64,000 nt of DNA from Comamonas sp. Y33R10-2 (GCF_019355935.1 NZ_CP079925.1:3596001-3660000), one strand, 5' to 3'. Shown: positions 1 to 9,313, counted from the stretch's first letter. Numbers and translations are program-made. The notes: generated by a model from the sequence alone, not told the origin.

Positions 1-112
1 TTGCGGAGCTCACTGCATCATTCACGACAGTTTTTGCATCGCCTGCCATATCTTTGGCCGTATTTTTCAGGTCTTCCACCGTGTCTTTAACGTCTTTTGC
101 AGCTTGGTTCAT
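1..112 (-). CDS. small amphipathic stress-type protein, 3' end outside the window
   Basis: Thirty-seven codons are visible, beginning MNQAAKDVKD at an ATG read on the minus strand. The peptide is Ala/Lys/Asp rich with repeated A-K-D-x-x-x units and no hydrophobic core, so it should form a long amphipathic helix like CsbD- or LEA-type stress proteins of beta-proteobacteria. The neighbouring DUF1328 gene is often found beside such small stress proteins, which fits but does not prove the role. No family can be named from this fragment. Confidence 0.6.
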   Translation of the reverse strand, partial: MNQAAKDVKDTVEDLKNTAKDMAGDAKTVVNDAVSSA

Positions 113-275
113 AGTTTTAAACTCCCAAAAATTTAAGCATTATTACGAAGGCGTGCGCTCATATGACTTATGAACATTGCTACTTCTGAAGCGTGAAGCT
201 TAGAGAGATGATGGCCAATAGTCATGGATTGCGCAATGCATAAAAACAAAGTTCTACACATTGGACCAGCGCAGC

Positions 276-437
276 TTATTTTTTCATGAGTCCAACCAAG
301 AAGGTTATGACGGCCATCGCGAGGAAAACGAAGAACAGTATTTTGGCGATACCCACAGCGCTGGCTGCGATGCCTCCAAAGCCGAAGACAGCGGCAATTA
401 AGGCAATAACGATGAAGACAATAGCGTAGTGCAGCAT
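276..437 (-). CDS. DUF1328 (UPF0391/YtjA-type) small membrane protein
   Basis: A 53-residue protein starting [10 protein letters not shown] and ending GLMKK. It has two hydrophobic helices (about 3-20 and 30-50) joined by a Gly/Ala-rich turn ([15 protein letters not shown]), the hallmark of the DUF1328 family, and the length matches the family exactly. A strong AGGAGA ribosome-binding site lies just before the ATG. Its function is unknown; homologues are stress-induced inner-membrane proteins. It is too short for many gene finders, and a longer meaningless frame covers the same DNA. Confidence 0.88.
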   Translation of the reverse strand: MLHYAIVFIVIALIAAVFGFGGIAASAVGIAKILFFVFLAMAVITFLVGLMKK

Positions 438-594
438 GGTTTTCTCCTAGCAAGTGCAGGCTTAGAGGCAGTTGCCCAAAGCCATGTACTTACTGTAGAG
501 GCGCTGTGCAAAGGGTTCTGACAGGCAAGAGCCTTTAACGAGCGTATGGCTGCCTTAGAGGAGCGTAGGACAAGCTTCTGCAGTGCGCTTCGTT

Positions 595-1944
595 TTATGC
601 ATTGGACGCTGCAAGTGGAATGACCGCAGAAATAGTCGTTCCCTTAGTGGGTTGTGAAGCCACAGTGAGGCGCCCGCCTACGGCTTCTACTCTGTGTTTC
701 ATGCCTGTTAGCCCGTGAGAGTTAGGGCGCATGCTGGCTAGCTCAAACCCTTGACCATCATCCTGAATCTGCACAGCTACATAGGTGGGGTAGTTGTGAA
801 CGCTGACCATGACATGGCTGGCTTTTGCATATTTGCCAATATTGGTCAGTGATTCTTGAACGATACGGTAAACCGTCAATTGGGTGGACTCTGACAAATC
901 AACTGACTCTAAGCTGCATTCCACATCAATGTTGCTGCGCTCACCGAACTCACGGGTCAAGATTTCCAACGAGGTGGTTAGGCCTAGATTGGACAGAGAG
1001 GAGGGGCGCAGATCCTCAATAATTCGGCGTTTGAGTGCAATTCCGCTGTTGAGTGTTTCGACAAGATGAACAACGCGCTCCGAAACTTCAGGCGCTGACA
1101 GGTCAATCTTGGACTTCAGCCTTGCCACATCCAGCTTAGCTGCGGTTAGAAGAGAGCCCAGTTCATCATGCAGCTCTCGCGCTAAGTGAGCCCGTTCATC
1201 TTCGCGTACTTGCTGCAAGTGGGTGGCAAGTTCGGCGAGCGTTGCTGTACGTTCGTTGACCACTTCTTCAAGTCGATTGCGTTCTTCAAGTTGAATTTCT
1301 TGCTCGCGCTGATGAGAGTGCTGCAGGGCATTGGCTTGGCGCAAATACATGAAGAAGCCAAGAATGCCTAGTGCTGTGACCGTAGCAATTCCGATACGCG
1401 ATAGGCTGAGTGTTTCTTCGATATCAGCGAGGTTGGCTTTGGCGTTCTGGTCAATGTTGCTGCGCAAAGTTGTGACGTGAGTGCGGATCGCCTCCATGTT
1501 TTCTATACCAACATCGGTAAACATCACAAAACGCCAAGCCTCATGGTTGCCTTGGCGATATAGGCGCAAGCTCAACTCCATCTCGCTGGTTTTACGCTCC
1601 ACTTGCCTAGCCAGTGGCGTGAAGGTCGCCAGCTCCTTGGGGTCCATGAGGAAAGTGCGTCGCAGCTCATCCATGCTGGCACCAATACCTACGTTGGCTG
1701 AGTTGTATGGCTGCAGATAGCGTTCTTCCCCTGTAAGAAGGTAGCCACGTAAGCCGGTTTCTGCATCCAGTATTTGTTGCATTAACAAATTAAGCTTGGA
1801 TCTCGTGCTTTGTGTTTTAGTCAGCGTATCTAGGGCTTGCAAAGACTTTTTATAGCCAGCTTCATTAATACTGACCATTAAGACGGCCGCAATGATCGCT
1901 ATCGTCAGGCTGACTGCAATTTTGCGGATATGGGTCCTGCGCAT
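595..1944 (-). CDS. CHASE3-domain sensor histidine kinase (NarX/DegS class)
   Basis: A 449-residue membrane kinase. It has an N-terminal membrane helix (about 8-25), a periplasmic CHASE3 domain with the typical DAETGLRGYLLTGEE stretch (60-74), a second membrane helix (about 183-201), a coiled linker, a HisKA_3 dimerisation domain with phospho-acceptor His259 in ARELHDELG, and a HATPase_c domain with DDGQGFE and HGLTGMKHR boxes. HisKA_3 kinases pair with LuxR-type regulators, and such a regulator starts 133 bp away in the opposite direction. The signal sensed is unknown. The pair probably acts as a two-component system driven from the shared promoter region. Confidence 0.93.
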   Translation of the reverse strand: MRRTHIRKIAVSLTIAIIAAVLMVSINEAGYKKSLQALDTLTKTQSTRSKLNLLMQQILDAETGLRGYLLTGEERYLQPYNSANVGIGASMDELRRTFLMDPKELATFTPLARQVERKTSEMELSLRLYRQGNHEAWRFVMFTDVGIENMEAIRTHVTTLRSNIDQNAKANLADIEETLSLSRIGIATVTALGILGFFMYLRQANALQHSHQREQEIQLEERNRLEEVVNERTATLAELATHLQQVREDERAHLARELHDELGSLLTAAKLDVARLKSKIDLSAPEVSERVVHLVETLNSGIALKRRIIEDLRPSSLSNLGLTTSLEILTREFGERSNIDVECSLESVDLSESTQLTVYRIVQESLTNIGKYAKASHVMVSVHNYPTYVAVQIQDDGQGFELASMRPNSHGLTGMKHRVEAVGGRLTVASQPTKGTTISAVIPLAASNA

Positions 1945-2077
1945 CTACATCCTCTCACCTACAAGGCAATTACCTGATATTCTGCATAATCCTATCGTCA
2001 ATGACTGACATCATAGTGCGGTCTTGAATGTTTCATGCGCTTGAGGCTAGGCGCAACTTCATAAAAAAGAGGCTTTC

Positions 2078-2710
2078 ATGATAAAAGTAGGCATAGTTGA
2101 TGATCATGCGATTGTTCGCTCTGGATTGCGCCAATTTCTGTCTGAGCATGTAGACCTGAGGGTCGTTGGAGAGGCCGGCAATGGACGAGAGGCCATTGAT
2201 TTGGTGCGAGAGCAAGAAATTGATGTGCTTTTGATGGACTTGTCCATGCCAGGGCAAAGTGGCATTGATGCATTAGCAATGCTTCGGGCGAAAGCTCCTG
2301 ATATGGGGATCTTGATCCTCAGTGGCTACCCTGAGGAGCACTATGCGATCAACTTGATTCGTCAAGGCGCTAGTGGATACCTGAACAAAGAGTGTGACCC
2401 TCAAGATATTGCTGAAGCGATTCGTACGGTTGCTTTGGGTCGACGTTATTTGACGCCTGCAGTGGCAGACCTTTTGGCGCAGCAACTCAACCGCAAGGAT
2501 GATGTTCCTGCGCATGAACAGCTGTCTGAACGAGAGTTTCAGGTGTTTTTGAAACTAGCCCGCGGAGAGACTGCAGGCGATATTGCCAAGTCACTTTCAT
2601 TGAGTGTCAAGACGGTAAGTACCTATAGAACAAGATTAATGGAGAAAATGGGTCTCTCTTCTAATAGCGATTTGACGTATTACGCATTAAAAAATCGTTT
2701 GATCGATTAA
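2078..2710 (+). CDS. NarL/FixJ-family response regulator
   Basis: A 210-residue regulator with a receiver domain (1-120: acidic pocket Asp8-Asp9, phospho-acceptor Asp54, Ser82, Lys104) and a C-terminal LuxR-type helix-turn-helix (about 145-205, LSEREFQVFLKLARGETAGDIA). It is divergent from the CHASE3 kinase, its likely cognate partner. The start is fixed by an AAAAAAGAGG-type Shine-Dalgarno a few bases upstream. It ends in a perfect intrinsic terminator. Target genes cannot be deduced. Confidence 0.93.
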   Translation: MIKVGIVDDHAIVRSGLRQFLSEHVDLRVVGEAGNGREAIDLVREQEIDVLLMDLSMPGQSGIDALAMLRAKAPDMGILILSGYPEEHYAINLIRQGASGYLNKECDPQDIAEAIRTVALGRRYLTPAVADLLAQQLNRKDDVPAHEQLSEREFQVFLKLARGETAGDIAKSLSLSVKTVSTYRTRLMEKMGLSSNSDLTYYALKNRLID

Positions 2711-2712
2711 TG

Positions 2713-2746
2713 AAAAAGAGGCTTGGATTTTCCAAGCCTCTTTTTT
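2713..2746. terminator. bidirectional intrinsic terminator
   Basis: Perfect 15-bp stem AAAAAGAGGCTTGGA with a 3-nt loop, followed by a T run on the plus strand and preceded by an A run. It can stop the response regulator from the left and the broken receiver gene from the right. Confidence 0.9.
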
Positions 2747-2767
2747 AGAATTAAGAATTCGGTTTGC

Positions 2768-3192
2768 TTAAGCTTTAGCTGTGTTGAGATCAATACAGAA
2801 ATCGATGAGAGCATCGATTTCATTCGATTTATCAAACACTGCATCAGCGTTTAGAGCAAGGCATCGCTCTCGGACATCTGCAGTTGCATAGTTGCATAGT
2901 TGCTAAGCACCAGCATTTTTTGTGATGCCGTGCGATGTTTGAAGTCGCTGACGATGCCAAGACCACTGCCTTCGCGCAAGAACAAATCCACGATGACGAG
3001 ATCCCATGCATCTGGGTTGCTGTTAAGCCATTGCGATGCGTCCGATTCAGTCTCGGCGATACCAACAGCTTCGACATCTGCAAGCTCCGCCAACGTCGCA
3101 ATCAGGTTCTCGCGAATCGTAGGGTTGTCCTCAACGAAAAAGGTGCGCAGTTTCACAGTGGTGGATTTTTTTTGGGCTAAACCCGAGGTCAC
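2768..3192 (-). pseudogene. single-domain response regulator, frameshifted by an 8-bp tandem duplication
   Basis: The reading frame begins as a receiver domain (FFVEDNPTIRENL with acidic pair, LVIVDLFLREGSG with the phospho-acceptor Asp, then KMLVLSNYAT) but stops early at 2851. Removing one copy of the 8-bp unit at 2883-2890 restores a frame that continues NYATADVRERCLALNADAVF, then DKSNEIDALIDF, to a stop at 2768. This adds the missing Lys-containing beta5 segment (VFDKS) and last helix, giving about 138 residues. The translation start may be the ATG at 3192 or the GTG that begins MKLRTFFVEDN. It is either a pseudogene, a phase-variable gene, or a sequencing or assembly error. Confidence 0.85.
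2883..2903. repeat. 8-bp tandem repeat (GTTGCATA, about 2.6 copies) causing a frameshift
   Basis: Two full copies and five bases of a third lie inside the receiver gene. Because the unit is not a multiple of three, each gain or loss changes the reading frame. One copy fewer gives an intact response regulator. Confidence 0.9.
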
Positions 3193-3276
3193 ATCACTGC
3201 TGCTCAGGTCTTGTATGGTGAAATAAATTACGATTTAAGCAATTTCATTGTAATGTTAATTTAAGTAAAAACAGTG

Positions 3277-4023
3277 TCAGTGTCTGCACACGTCACAGGT
3301 TTTAACCCTTGTGATTTTCATCGTACTCCACTCCAAAGTGCGAGCGTCAAGCATCTGAAGTCGTCCGACAGAAGATTGGCCAAAACCGACAATCAGTTTT
3401 AAAGCTTCTGCTGCTTGTTGGGTACCTATTAGGCCAACAAGGGGGGCAAAAACCCCCATGGTCGAGCACTGGATTTCTTCAAATTCAGCCTCTGGTGGAA
3501 AGACGCAGGCGTAACAAGGGCTGTCAGGATTGCGTGGGTCAATGACCATGAGTTGCCCGTCCACCCGAATGGCTGCGCCTTCAATCAAGGGAATACGGTG
3601 GCGCACGCAGGCTGCATTGATGGTTTGACGTGTTTTGTAGTTATCCGTGCAGTCCAGAACGACAGTTGCTGTAGGCAGCAATTCATTGAGCAAGGCGTCA
3701 GTTGCTCGCTCCTGAATGCAGCGAATGTCGACTTCGGGATTGATGGCGTGGATTGCCGTGCGAATGGATTCGACTTTAGGCATACCAACGCGATCAGTTG
3801 TGTGGGCAATCTGGCGCTGTAAATTTGTCACGTCTACGGTGTCGTTGTCAACGATAGTCATGCGGCCTACCCCGGCAGAGCCGAGGTACAGCGCAGCAGG
3901 GGAGCCGAGGCCACCGGCACCAATGATCACCACATGCGCAGCCAAAATGCGCTCTTGGCCTTCAATACCGATTTCGTCGAGCATGATGTGGCGGGAGTAG
4001 CGCAGCAATTGATCGTCGTTCAT
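3277..4023 (-). CDS. moeB: molybdopterin-synthase adenylyltransferase (MoeB/ThiF family)
   Basis: A 248-residue E1-like enzyme that adenylates the C-terminal glycine of MoaD so it can receive sulfur for molybdopterin synthesis. Visible are the ATP-binding loop IGAGGLGSPAALYLG, the Asp-containing segment IVDNDTVDVTNLQRQ, the conserved cysteine region CSTMGVFAPL, and two CxxC pairs (CYAC, CDVC) that bind zinc. I chose the ATG at 4023 (MNDDQLLRYSRHI) because the family starts there and GGAAAC precedes it. A longer in-frame extension upstream is unconvincing. It supplies cofactor for the molybdoenzymes in this window, although it lies behind ctpA and its terminator. A ThiF role cannot be excluded. 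Confidence 0.9.
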   Translation of the reverse strand: MNDDQLLRYSRHIMLDEIGIEGQERILAAHVVIIGAGGLGSPAALYLGSAGVGRMTIVDNDTVDVTNLQRQIAHTTDRVGMPKVESIRTAIHAINPEVDIRCIQERATDALLNELLPTATVVLDCTDNYKTRQTINAACVRHRIPLIEGAAIRVDGQLMVIDPRNPDSPCYACVFPPEAEFEEIQCSTMGVFAPLVGLIGTQQAAEALKLIVGFGQSSVGRLQMLDARTLEWSTMKITRVKTCDVCRH

Positions 4024-4046
4024 CGGCTTGTTTCCATGATCCAAAG

Positions 4047-4066
4047 AAAAAACCGGGCAAGCCCGG
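4047..4066 (-). terminator. intrinsic terminator after ctpA
   Basis: CCGGGC/GCCCGG stem followed on the minus strand by six T residues. It lies between the ctpA stop and the moeB start, so moeB depends on read-through or its own promoter. Confidence 0.8.
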
Positions 4067-4096
4067 CTGATTGTGAGTAGGGTTGGTAACCCGAGC

Positions 4097-5608
4097 TTAT
4101 TTTTTGCTCTTGTCAGATTCGCTCTTTTCAGGCGACTTCTTGACTGCAGGCTTTTTATCCGCATCGGCTGCATCGTCAGACTTGTCTTCCACTTTGCGCT
4201 CTGTCAGTGTTTTGCTGACTTGAACGGTCTGGCCTTTGAGCTTGTTCAGCGCTTGCTGCAGCTGGAAGTCTTTGTCAGAGCCAAACTCTGGCAAGCGGCG
4301 TTCAGACACAGGCTTTTTAGCTTCTTCTTCCAAACGCTTGCGGGCTTCTTCACGCGCTTTTTCCAGTGCGTCGTTTTTGACTTCAGCGCCTTGACCGCTG
4401 GAGAGGTGCTTTTCCAGATCGGCTTCACGCATGCCCAGAGCGGCAAAGAGATTGCCCTCGGCGGTTTCGTCCACCATCAGGTCGGGGACGATGCCCTTGG
4501 CCTGAATAGACTTGCCGCTAGGTGTGTAGTAACGCGCCGTGGTCAGTTTGAGTGCAGTTTCTGGGCCCAGGGGGCGAACCGTCTGGACGGAGCCCTTGCC
4601 GAAAGACTGGCTACCCATCACGGTAGCGCGCTTGTGATCTTGCAAAGCACCTGCAACGATTTCGCTGGCGGAGGCAGAACCTTCATTCACCAACACAACT
4701 AGTGGCAGCTTCTTCAGAGCTGCAGGCAATCGCTGCAGTGGGTCGCCAAAGCCACGTTGAGCGTAGAACTCTGGCGATGCCTTATAGACAGCTTTGCTTT
4801 CAGCCAATTGACCGTTGGTTGAGACCACAGGCACATCGGGTGGCAAGAAGGCGGCAGAGATAGCCACCGCTGCATCGAGCAGGCCACCTGGGTCGTTGCG
4901 TAGGTCAAGCACCAGACCCTTGAGGTTGGGCTCTTGTTTGTAGACTTCTTCGACCTTGCGGACAAAGTCATCGACCGTGCGTTCTTGGAACTGGCTCAAG
5001 CGAATCCATGCGTAGCCGGGCTCGACAACCTTGCCCTTTACGGACTGAGTTTTGATTTCTTCACGCGTGATCGTGACGGGGAAGCTGCGGCTTTCGTCCT
5101 TGCGCATGATGTTCAGACGCACCTTGGTATTGGGCTCGCCGCGCATGCGTTTGACGGCGTCATTGAGCGTCAGGCCCTTGACGGCAGTGTCATCGATCTT
5201 GGTGATGAGGTCGCCAGTTTTGAGACCAGCGCGGAAGGCCGGCGAGCCTTCGATGGGGGAGACGATCTTGATCAGGCCATCTTCCATGGTGATCTCAATG
5301 CCTACGCCAACGAACTTGCCGGAAGTGCCTTCCTTGAATTCTTTGTACGTCTTCTTGTCGAAGTACTGAGAGTGGGGGTCCAAGCTGGAGACCATGCCAG
5401 AGATGGCATCGGTAATCAGCTTTTTGTCGCTGACCGGCTCTACATAATCGGTTTTGATCAGACCAAAAACGGCTGACAGCTGCTGGATTTCTTCAAGTGG
5501 CAGAGGTGTTACACCGCCGCGAGCTAGCGTCTGCAGGGATACGGTCGTCAACGCACCTGCGAGAACGCCTACAGAGATCCAGCCTGCAATTTTGATTTTT
5601 TGACCCAT
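4097..5608 (-). CDS. ctpA: C-terminal processing peptidase, S41 family
   Basis: A 503-residue secreted serine protease of the CtpA/Prc type. It has an N-terminal signal or anchor helix (about 5-28), a PDZ domain (about 100-170, GVGIEITMEDG to MRGEPNTKV) and the S41 catalytic core with the Ser-Ala-Ser-Ala-Ser run at 311-315 (nucleophile probably Ser313) and Lys338 in SFGKGSVQ. The C-terminus is a highly charged Lys/Asp tail from about residue 450. These proteases trim or degrade periplasmic proteins from the C-terminus, including peptidoglycan hydrolases. It lies 131 bp downstream of gpmA on the same strand and ends in an intrinsic terminator. Confidence 0.95.
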   Translation of the reverse strand: MGQKIKIAGWISVGVLAGALTTVSLQTLARGGVTPLPLEEIQQLSAVFGLIKTDYVEPVSDKKLITDAISGMVSSLDPHSQYFDKKTYKEFKEGTSGKFVGVGIEITMEDGLIKIVSPIEGSPAFRAGLKTGDLITKIDDTAVKGLTLNDAVKRMRGEPNTKVRLNIMRKDESRSFPVTITREEIKTQSVKGKVVEPGYAWIRLSQFQERTVDDFVRKVEEVYKQEPNLKGLVLDLRNDPGGLLDAAVAISAAFLPPDVPVVSTNGQLAESKAVYKASPEFYAQRGFGDPLQRLPAALKKLPLVVLVNEGSASASEIVAGALQDHKRATVMGSQSFGKGSVQTVRPLGPETALKLTTARYYTPSGKSIQAKGIVPDLMVDETAEGNLFAALGMREADLEKHLSSGQGAEVKNDALEKAREEARKRLEEEAKKPVSERRLPEFGSDKDFQLQQALNKLKGQTVQVSKTLTERKVEDKSDDAADADKKPAVKKSPEKSESDKSKK

Positions 5609-5647
5609 AGCACCCCTTTATCCGTTCGCAATATACACCTTGGACGA

Positions 5648-5679
5648 CACAAGGCCTATGTAGTTCCATAGGCCTTGTG
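5648..5679. other. 13-bp perfect stem-loop between gpmA and ctpA
   Basis: CACAAGGCCTATG, a 6-nt loop, then the exact complement. There is no long T run on either side, so it is not a clear terminator. It may be an attenuator, processing signal or mRNA stabiliser between the two minus-strand genes. Confidence 0.7.
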
Positions 5680-5739
5680 CTGTGTCAGTCCATGTTCATG
5701 CAGCCACAGCAGCTTGAATCATGAGCGGTGCAAGTAGTC

Positions 5740-6483
5740 TCAGGCCTTGCCCTGAGAGGCGACCGCAGCGGCTGCCTTGGCTGCCGCTTCGGCATCGCCC
5801 AGGTAGTAGTGGCGGATTGGCTTGAGATCGGCATCCAGTTCATAAACCAACGGGATGCCGTTGGGGACGTTGACACCGACAATTTTGTCGTCAGCGATAT
5901 TGTCCAGATACTTAATCAGCGCGCGGATGGAGTTGCCATGTGCGGTGATAACGATGCGCTTGCCGGCCAAAATGGCGGGGGCAATAGAGTCGTTCCAGAA
6001 AGGTACGACGCGGGCAACAGTGTCTTGCAGGCACTCTGTCAGCGGAATTTGCTCGGGCTGCAGCTTGGCGTAGCGCAAGTCGCCGCGCTCGCTACGCTCA
6101 TCAGTAGCTTCCAGTGCAGGAGGCGGCACATCGTAGCTGCGGCGCCAGACCAGTACTTGGTCCTCACCGTACTTCTTGGCCGTGTCCGCCTTGTTCAGGC
6201 CTTGCAGACCGCCGTAATGGCGTTCGTTCAGGCGCCAGTCGTGCACCACGGGCAGCCAAGTGCGGTCCATTTCATCTTGCACATGCCAGAGGGTGCGAAT
6301 GGCACGCTTGAGCATGCTGGTGTAGGCCACATCGAAGTCAAAGCCTTCTGCCTTGAGCAGTTGGCCGGCCTGTTTGGCCTGTTCGACGCCGGTGGCAGTC
6401 AGATCCACATCGGTCCAGCCGGTGAAGCGGTTTTCAAGGTTCCAGGTGGATTCACCGTGGCGGATCAGAACGAGCTTGTACAT
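5740..6483 (-). CDS. gpmA: 2,3-bisphosphoglycerate-dependent phosphoglycerate mutase
   Basis: A 247-residue cytosolic glycolytic enzyme interconverting 3- and 2-phosphoglycerate. The phosphohistidine motif LIRHGEST sits at residues 6-13 (His9), NRFTGWTDV and [10 protein letters not shown] follow, and the second histidine is in [12 protein letters not shown]. The length is typical of the family. I chose the ATG at 6483 ([11 protein letters not shown]), preceded by GAGAGA; an upstream in-frame extension of 14 residues has no homology support. Confidence 0.96.
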   Translation of the reverse strand: MYKLVLIRHGESTWNLENRFTGWTDVDLTATGVEQAKQAGQLLKAEGFDFDVAYTSMLKRAIRTLWHVQDEMDRTWLPVVHDWRLNERHYGGLQGLNKADTAKKYGEDQVLVWRRSYDVPPPALEATDERSERGDLRYAKLQPEQIPLTECLQDTVARVVPFWNDSIAPAILAGKRIVITAHGNSIRALIKYLDNIADDKIVGVNVPNGIPLVYELDADLKPIRHYYLGDAEAAAKAAAAVASQGKA

Positions 6484-6770
6484 GGATTCTCTCAAGGTAG
6501 CAAAGCAGTAATGACACAAAGTCAAAACCCAACATTCTAGAGGCTAGGACTTTGTCCAAGCGCGATAGAAGGACAGTCACTTCAGGCCAATAGCAGGGCT
6601 AAAGCCTATTCCAGTGAGACTTTTCAGGAATTGATGAGGGTGCGCACTTTCAAGGATGGCCTTGTCAATAGGGGGTATGGACTTGTCAGGCGCGGGTCTG
6701 TGCAGGACTGCGCGGGCTAAGCGGCGGGCCTGCCTCTAAAATCAGCGGGTTTGCCATCCCAAGGAATGAC

Positions 6771-7178
6771 GTGAAATTCATCATCGATAACTGGTATTTG
6801 ATCCTGATTGCTGTGGCTTCGGGTGTGATGCTGCTCTTGCCCGCTCTGCGCGGTGCTGCTGGCGGTTCTTTGTCGGCTGCTGCTGCCGTGCATCTGATCA
6901 ACCGTGAAAAAGCCGTGGTGATTGATGTGCGCGAGGCCGAAGAGTTTGCGGCTGGCCGAATCAATGCTGCCAAAAATCTGCCTTTGAACCAGTTGGAAGA
7001 AAAGCTGGCTGCGACCGTCAAGAACAAGCAATTGCCCTTGGTGCTGGTTTGTGCTTCGGGCGCTCGCGCAGTGCGCGCTGAAGGCATTGCCAAGAAGCTG
7101 GGCTATGAAAAGGCTCAAGCCCTGGCCGGCGGCATGAAAGCCTGGCGCGATGCAGGCTTGCCTGTTGAAAAAGCCTGA
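6771..7178 (+). CDS. membrane-anchored rhodanese-like sulfurtransferase
   Basis: A 135-residue protein with one N-terminal membrane helix (about 7-25) and a single rhodanese domain (about 35-130). The active-site cysteine is Cys94 in LVCASGARA, and VIDVREAEEF is the typical entry motif. It starts at GTG, fixed by an AAGGA ribosome-binding site at 6761. Genes in this rhodanese-grxC-secB-gpsA order are common in beta-proteobacteria. The sulfur acceptor is unknown. Confidence 0.92.
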   Translation: MKFIIDNWYLILIAVASGVMLLLPALRGAAGGSLSAAAAVHLINREKAVVIDVREAEEFAAGRINAAKNLPLNQLEEKLAATVKNKQLPLVLVCASGARAVRAEGIAKKLGYEKAQALAGGMKAWRDAGLPVEKA

Positions 7179-7251
7179 TTCAGCCCTAGCTAAGAGTTCT
7201 TCAATGCGGCGCAGCAAAAGCGTGCCGCCAGTCATATAAGGAAGTTGCCCC

Positions 7252-7509
7252 ATGCAAGCCGTGAAGATGTACACCACCGCCGTCTGCCCTTATTGCGTAC
7301 GTGCCAAGCAAGTTCTGCACGCCAAGGGTGTTGAGAACATTGAAGAAATTCGCATTGATTTCGACAACGAAGCGCGCAAGCACATGATGGAAATCACGGG
7401 CCGCCGCTCCGTGCCCCAGATCTTTATTGGCGAAACCCATGTGGGTGGCTGCGACGATTTGATGGCTTTGGATGCCAAGGGCGAGTTGCTGCCCCTGCTG
7501 CAAAGCTAA
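7252..7509 (+). CDS. grxC: glutaredoxin 3
   Basis: An 85-residue thioredoxin-fold protein with redox motif CPYC (residues 12-15), cis-Pro motif SVPQIFI and glutathione-binding GGCDDL. It reduces disulfides with glutathione in the cytoplasm. It lies 73 bp after the rhodanese gene on the same strand and probably belongs to the same transcription unit as secB. Confidence 0.95.
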   Translation: MQAVKMYTTAVCPYCVRAKQVLHAKGVENIEEIRIDFDNEARKHMMEITGRRSVPQIFIGETHVGGCDDLMALDAKGELLPLLQS

Positions 7510-7710
7510 TCACTTACCCTGTAAAAATGCGAGCAAGTGGCATGATTTTTCGCTTTGGGCCTGTGCTGACCATAGGCTTGCGAGCAGTCGCTGCATAATG
7601 CAAATCGCTATTTCATGGAAATGCCTGCTATGAGACTAGCCCGGTGCTAACACTCACTGCAGGCATTTGCATTTTTCTCGCAAGAATTTTTCTGAAAGAC
7701 CAAGTTCATC

Positions 7711-8172
7711 ATGGCCGAACAAGACAACAGCCCCGTGTTCCAGATCCAGCGCGTCTACCTGAAGGATCTGTCCTTGGAGCAGCCTAACTCTCCCGCCATC
7801 TTGTTGGAGCAAGAGCAGCCTAGCGTTGACATTCAACTGGGCGTGGAAGCCACTCCCGTGGCTGAAGGCGTGTACGAAGTGGCTGTGACCGCGACTGTGC
7901 AAACCAAGATTCAGGATAAGACTGTGTTCTTGGTCGAAGCCAAGCAAGCCGGTATCTTCGAAATTCGCAACGTGCCCGAAGACCAAATGGGTGGCGTCAT
8001 CGGTATTGCTTGCCCGCAGATCATTTACCCCTACCTGCGCGGTAACGTGGCTGACATCGTGACTCGTGCAGGCTTTCCTCCCGTGCACCTGGCTGAAATC
8101 AACTTTCAAGCCATGTACGAGCAGCAACAAGCCGCTGCAGCCGCTCAAACTGAAGGCCAACTGCCCCAGTAA
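7711..8172 (+). CDS. secB: protein-export chaperone SecB
   Basis: A 153-residue cytosolic chaperone that keeps preproteins unfolded and hands them to SecA. The core from [18 protein letters not shown] through [15 protein letters not shown] and [12 protein letters not shown] matches the SecB family throughout, ending in a Gln/Ala-rich tail. It is followed by an intrinsic terminator and then gpsA, the classic secB-gpsA neighbourhood. Confidence 0.97.
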   Translation: MAEQDNSPVFQIQRVYLKDLSLEQPNSPAILLEQEQPSVDIQLGVEATPVAEGVYEVAVTATVQTKIQDKTVFLVEAKQAGIFEIRNVPEDQMGGVIGIACPQIIYPYLRGNVADIVTRAGFPPVHLAEINFQAMYEQQQAAAAAQTEGQLPQ

Positions 8173-8225
8173 GCAGCGCTTTTTTGATCTGAAGGGCCCT
8201 GTGGGACAATCAGATCAAGGCACCC

Positions 8226-8250
8226 AAAAAGAGGCCCTTGCGGCCTTTTT
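8226..8250 (+). terminator. intrinsic terminator after secB
   Basis: GGCC/GGCC core with flanking A and T runs (AAAAAGAGGCC, loop CTTGC, GGCCTTTTT), 54 bp after the secB stop and ahead of the gpsA start. Confidence 0.75.
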
Positions 8251-8291
8251 CGCATATCTGGCCTGCGTTATTTGCTATGAATTCCAAAGCT

Positions 8292-9308
8292 ATGAATATT
8301 CTTGTCATCGGAGCTGGCGCTTGGGGTACGGCCATGGCCGTCAGCGCGGCAACCCATTCAGACCAGCGCTCAGTCAGCCTCTGGGCGCGTGATGCGGCGC
8401 AGGCCCAGCTGATGCAGGCCGAGCGGGCAAACAGCCGCTATTTGCCCGGTATCCGCTTTCCGGAGCCTCTGGCGGTGGTCAGCGGTGATGTGATGGCGCA
8501 TGCCGCGGCAGCTGACTTGATCGTTTTGGGCACACCCATGGCCGCACTGCGCCAGTGGCTGGGTTTGCTCAAAGACTGCAGCGCACCGGTGGTCTGGTTG
8601 TGCAAAGGCTTTGAGGCCGTGGCGGCTGATGGCTCTGGCTCTGGCGCAGGCTATGGCTTGATGGCGCACGAGGTTTGCCAGCAGGTCGCGCCGCAGCTCA
8701 AAAGCGGCGCATTGAGCGGCCCCAGCTTTGCTGCCGAGGTGGCGCGCCAGCAGCCCACAGCATTGGTTGCGGCCAGTGCGCACGAGGGTGTGAGCGAGTT
8801 GCTGGTCGCAGCCTTTCACGGTGACGCCATGCGCGTTTATGCCAATAGCGACATCGTGGGCGTGGAAGTGGGCGGCGCGGTCAAGAATGTGCTGGCTATT
8901 GCCACCGGCTTGTGCGACGGGCTGGAGCTGGGCCTGAACGCCCGCGCAGCGCTGGTAACACGTGGCTTGGCGGAGATGACGCGCTTGGGCGTGGCGCTGG
9001 GTGCGCAGGCTGAGACCTTTATGGGCTTGTCCGGTCTGGGTGATTTGGTGCTGACTGCAACGGGCGATTTGTCCCGCAACCGCAAAGTGGGTTTGCTGCT
9101 GGCGCAGGGCAAGACGCTGGAGCAGGCCGTGGCATCACTAGGCCATGTGGCAGAAGGCGTTTACAGCGCCCGCACCGTGCTTGCGCGAGCGCGCCAAGTG
9201 GGGGTGGAGATGCCGATTACGGAGACGGTGGTCGCCTTGCTCGATGGCACATTGCCGGTGACGGAGGCCGTCAAGCACTTGATGGCACGTGATGCCCGCG
9301 GTGAGTGA
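8292..9308 (+). CDS. gpsA: NAD(P)+-dependent glycerol-3-phosphate dehydrogenase
   Basis: About 338 residues. It makes sn-glycerol 3-phosphate from dihydroxyacetone phosphate for phospholipid synthesis. The N-terminal nucleotide-binding loop is [12 protein letters not shown], the catalytic lysine region is [13 protein letters not shown], and [19 protein letters not shown] is the family signature. I prefer the ATG at 8292 (MNILVIGAG), where homologues start; an ATG at 8277 adds five residues and neither has a good ribosome-binding site. It converges on the DMT transporter gene. Confidence 0.95.
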   Translation: MNILVIGAGAWGTAMAVSAATHSDQRSVSLWARDAAQAQLMQAERANSRYLPGIRFPEPLAVVSGDVMAHAAAADLIVLGTPMAALRQWLGLLKDCSAPVVWLCKGFEAVAADGSGSGAGYGLMAHEVCQQVAPQLKSGALSGPSFAAEVARQQPTALVAASAHEGVSELLVAAFHGDAMRVYANSDIVGVEVGGAVKNVLAIATGLCDGLELGLNARAALVTRGLAEMTRLGVALGAQAETFMGLSGLGDLVLTATGDLSRNRKVGLLLAQGKTLEQAVASLGHVAEGVYSARTVLARARQVGVEMPITETVVALLDGTLPVTEAVKHLMARDARGE

Positions 9309-9313
9309 AGTAT

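Noticed and set aside
133..453. 106-codon frame over the DUF1328 gene
   Set aside because: Composition is Arg/Cys/His-rich nonsense; the 53-codon frame at 276-437 with AGGAGA and two membrane helices explains the DNA.
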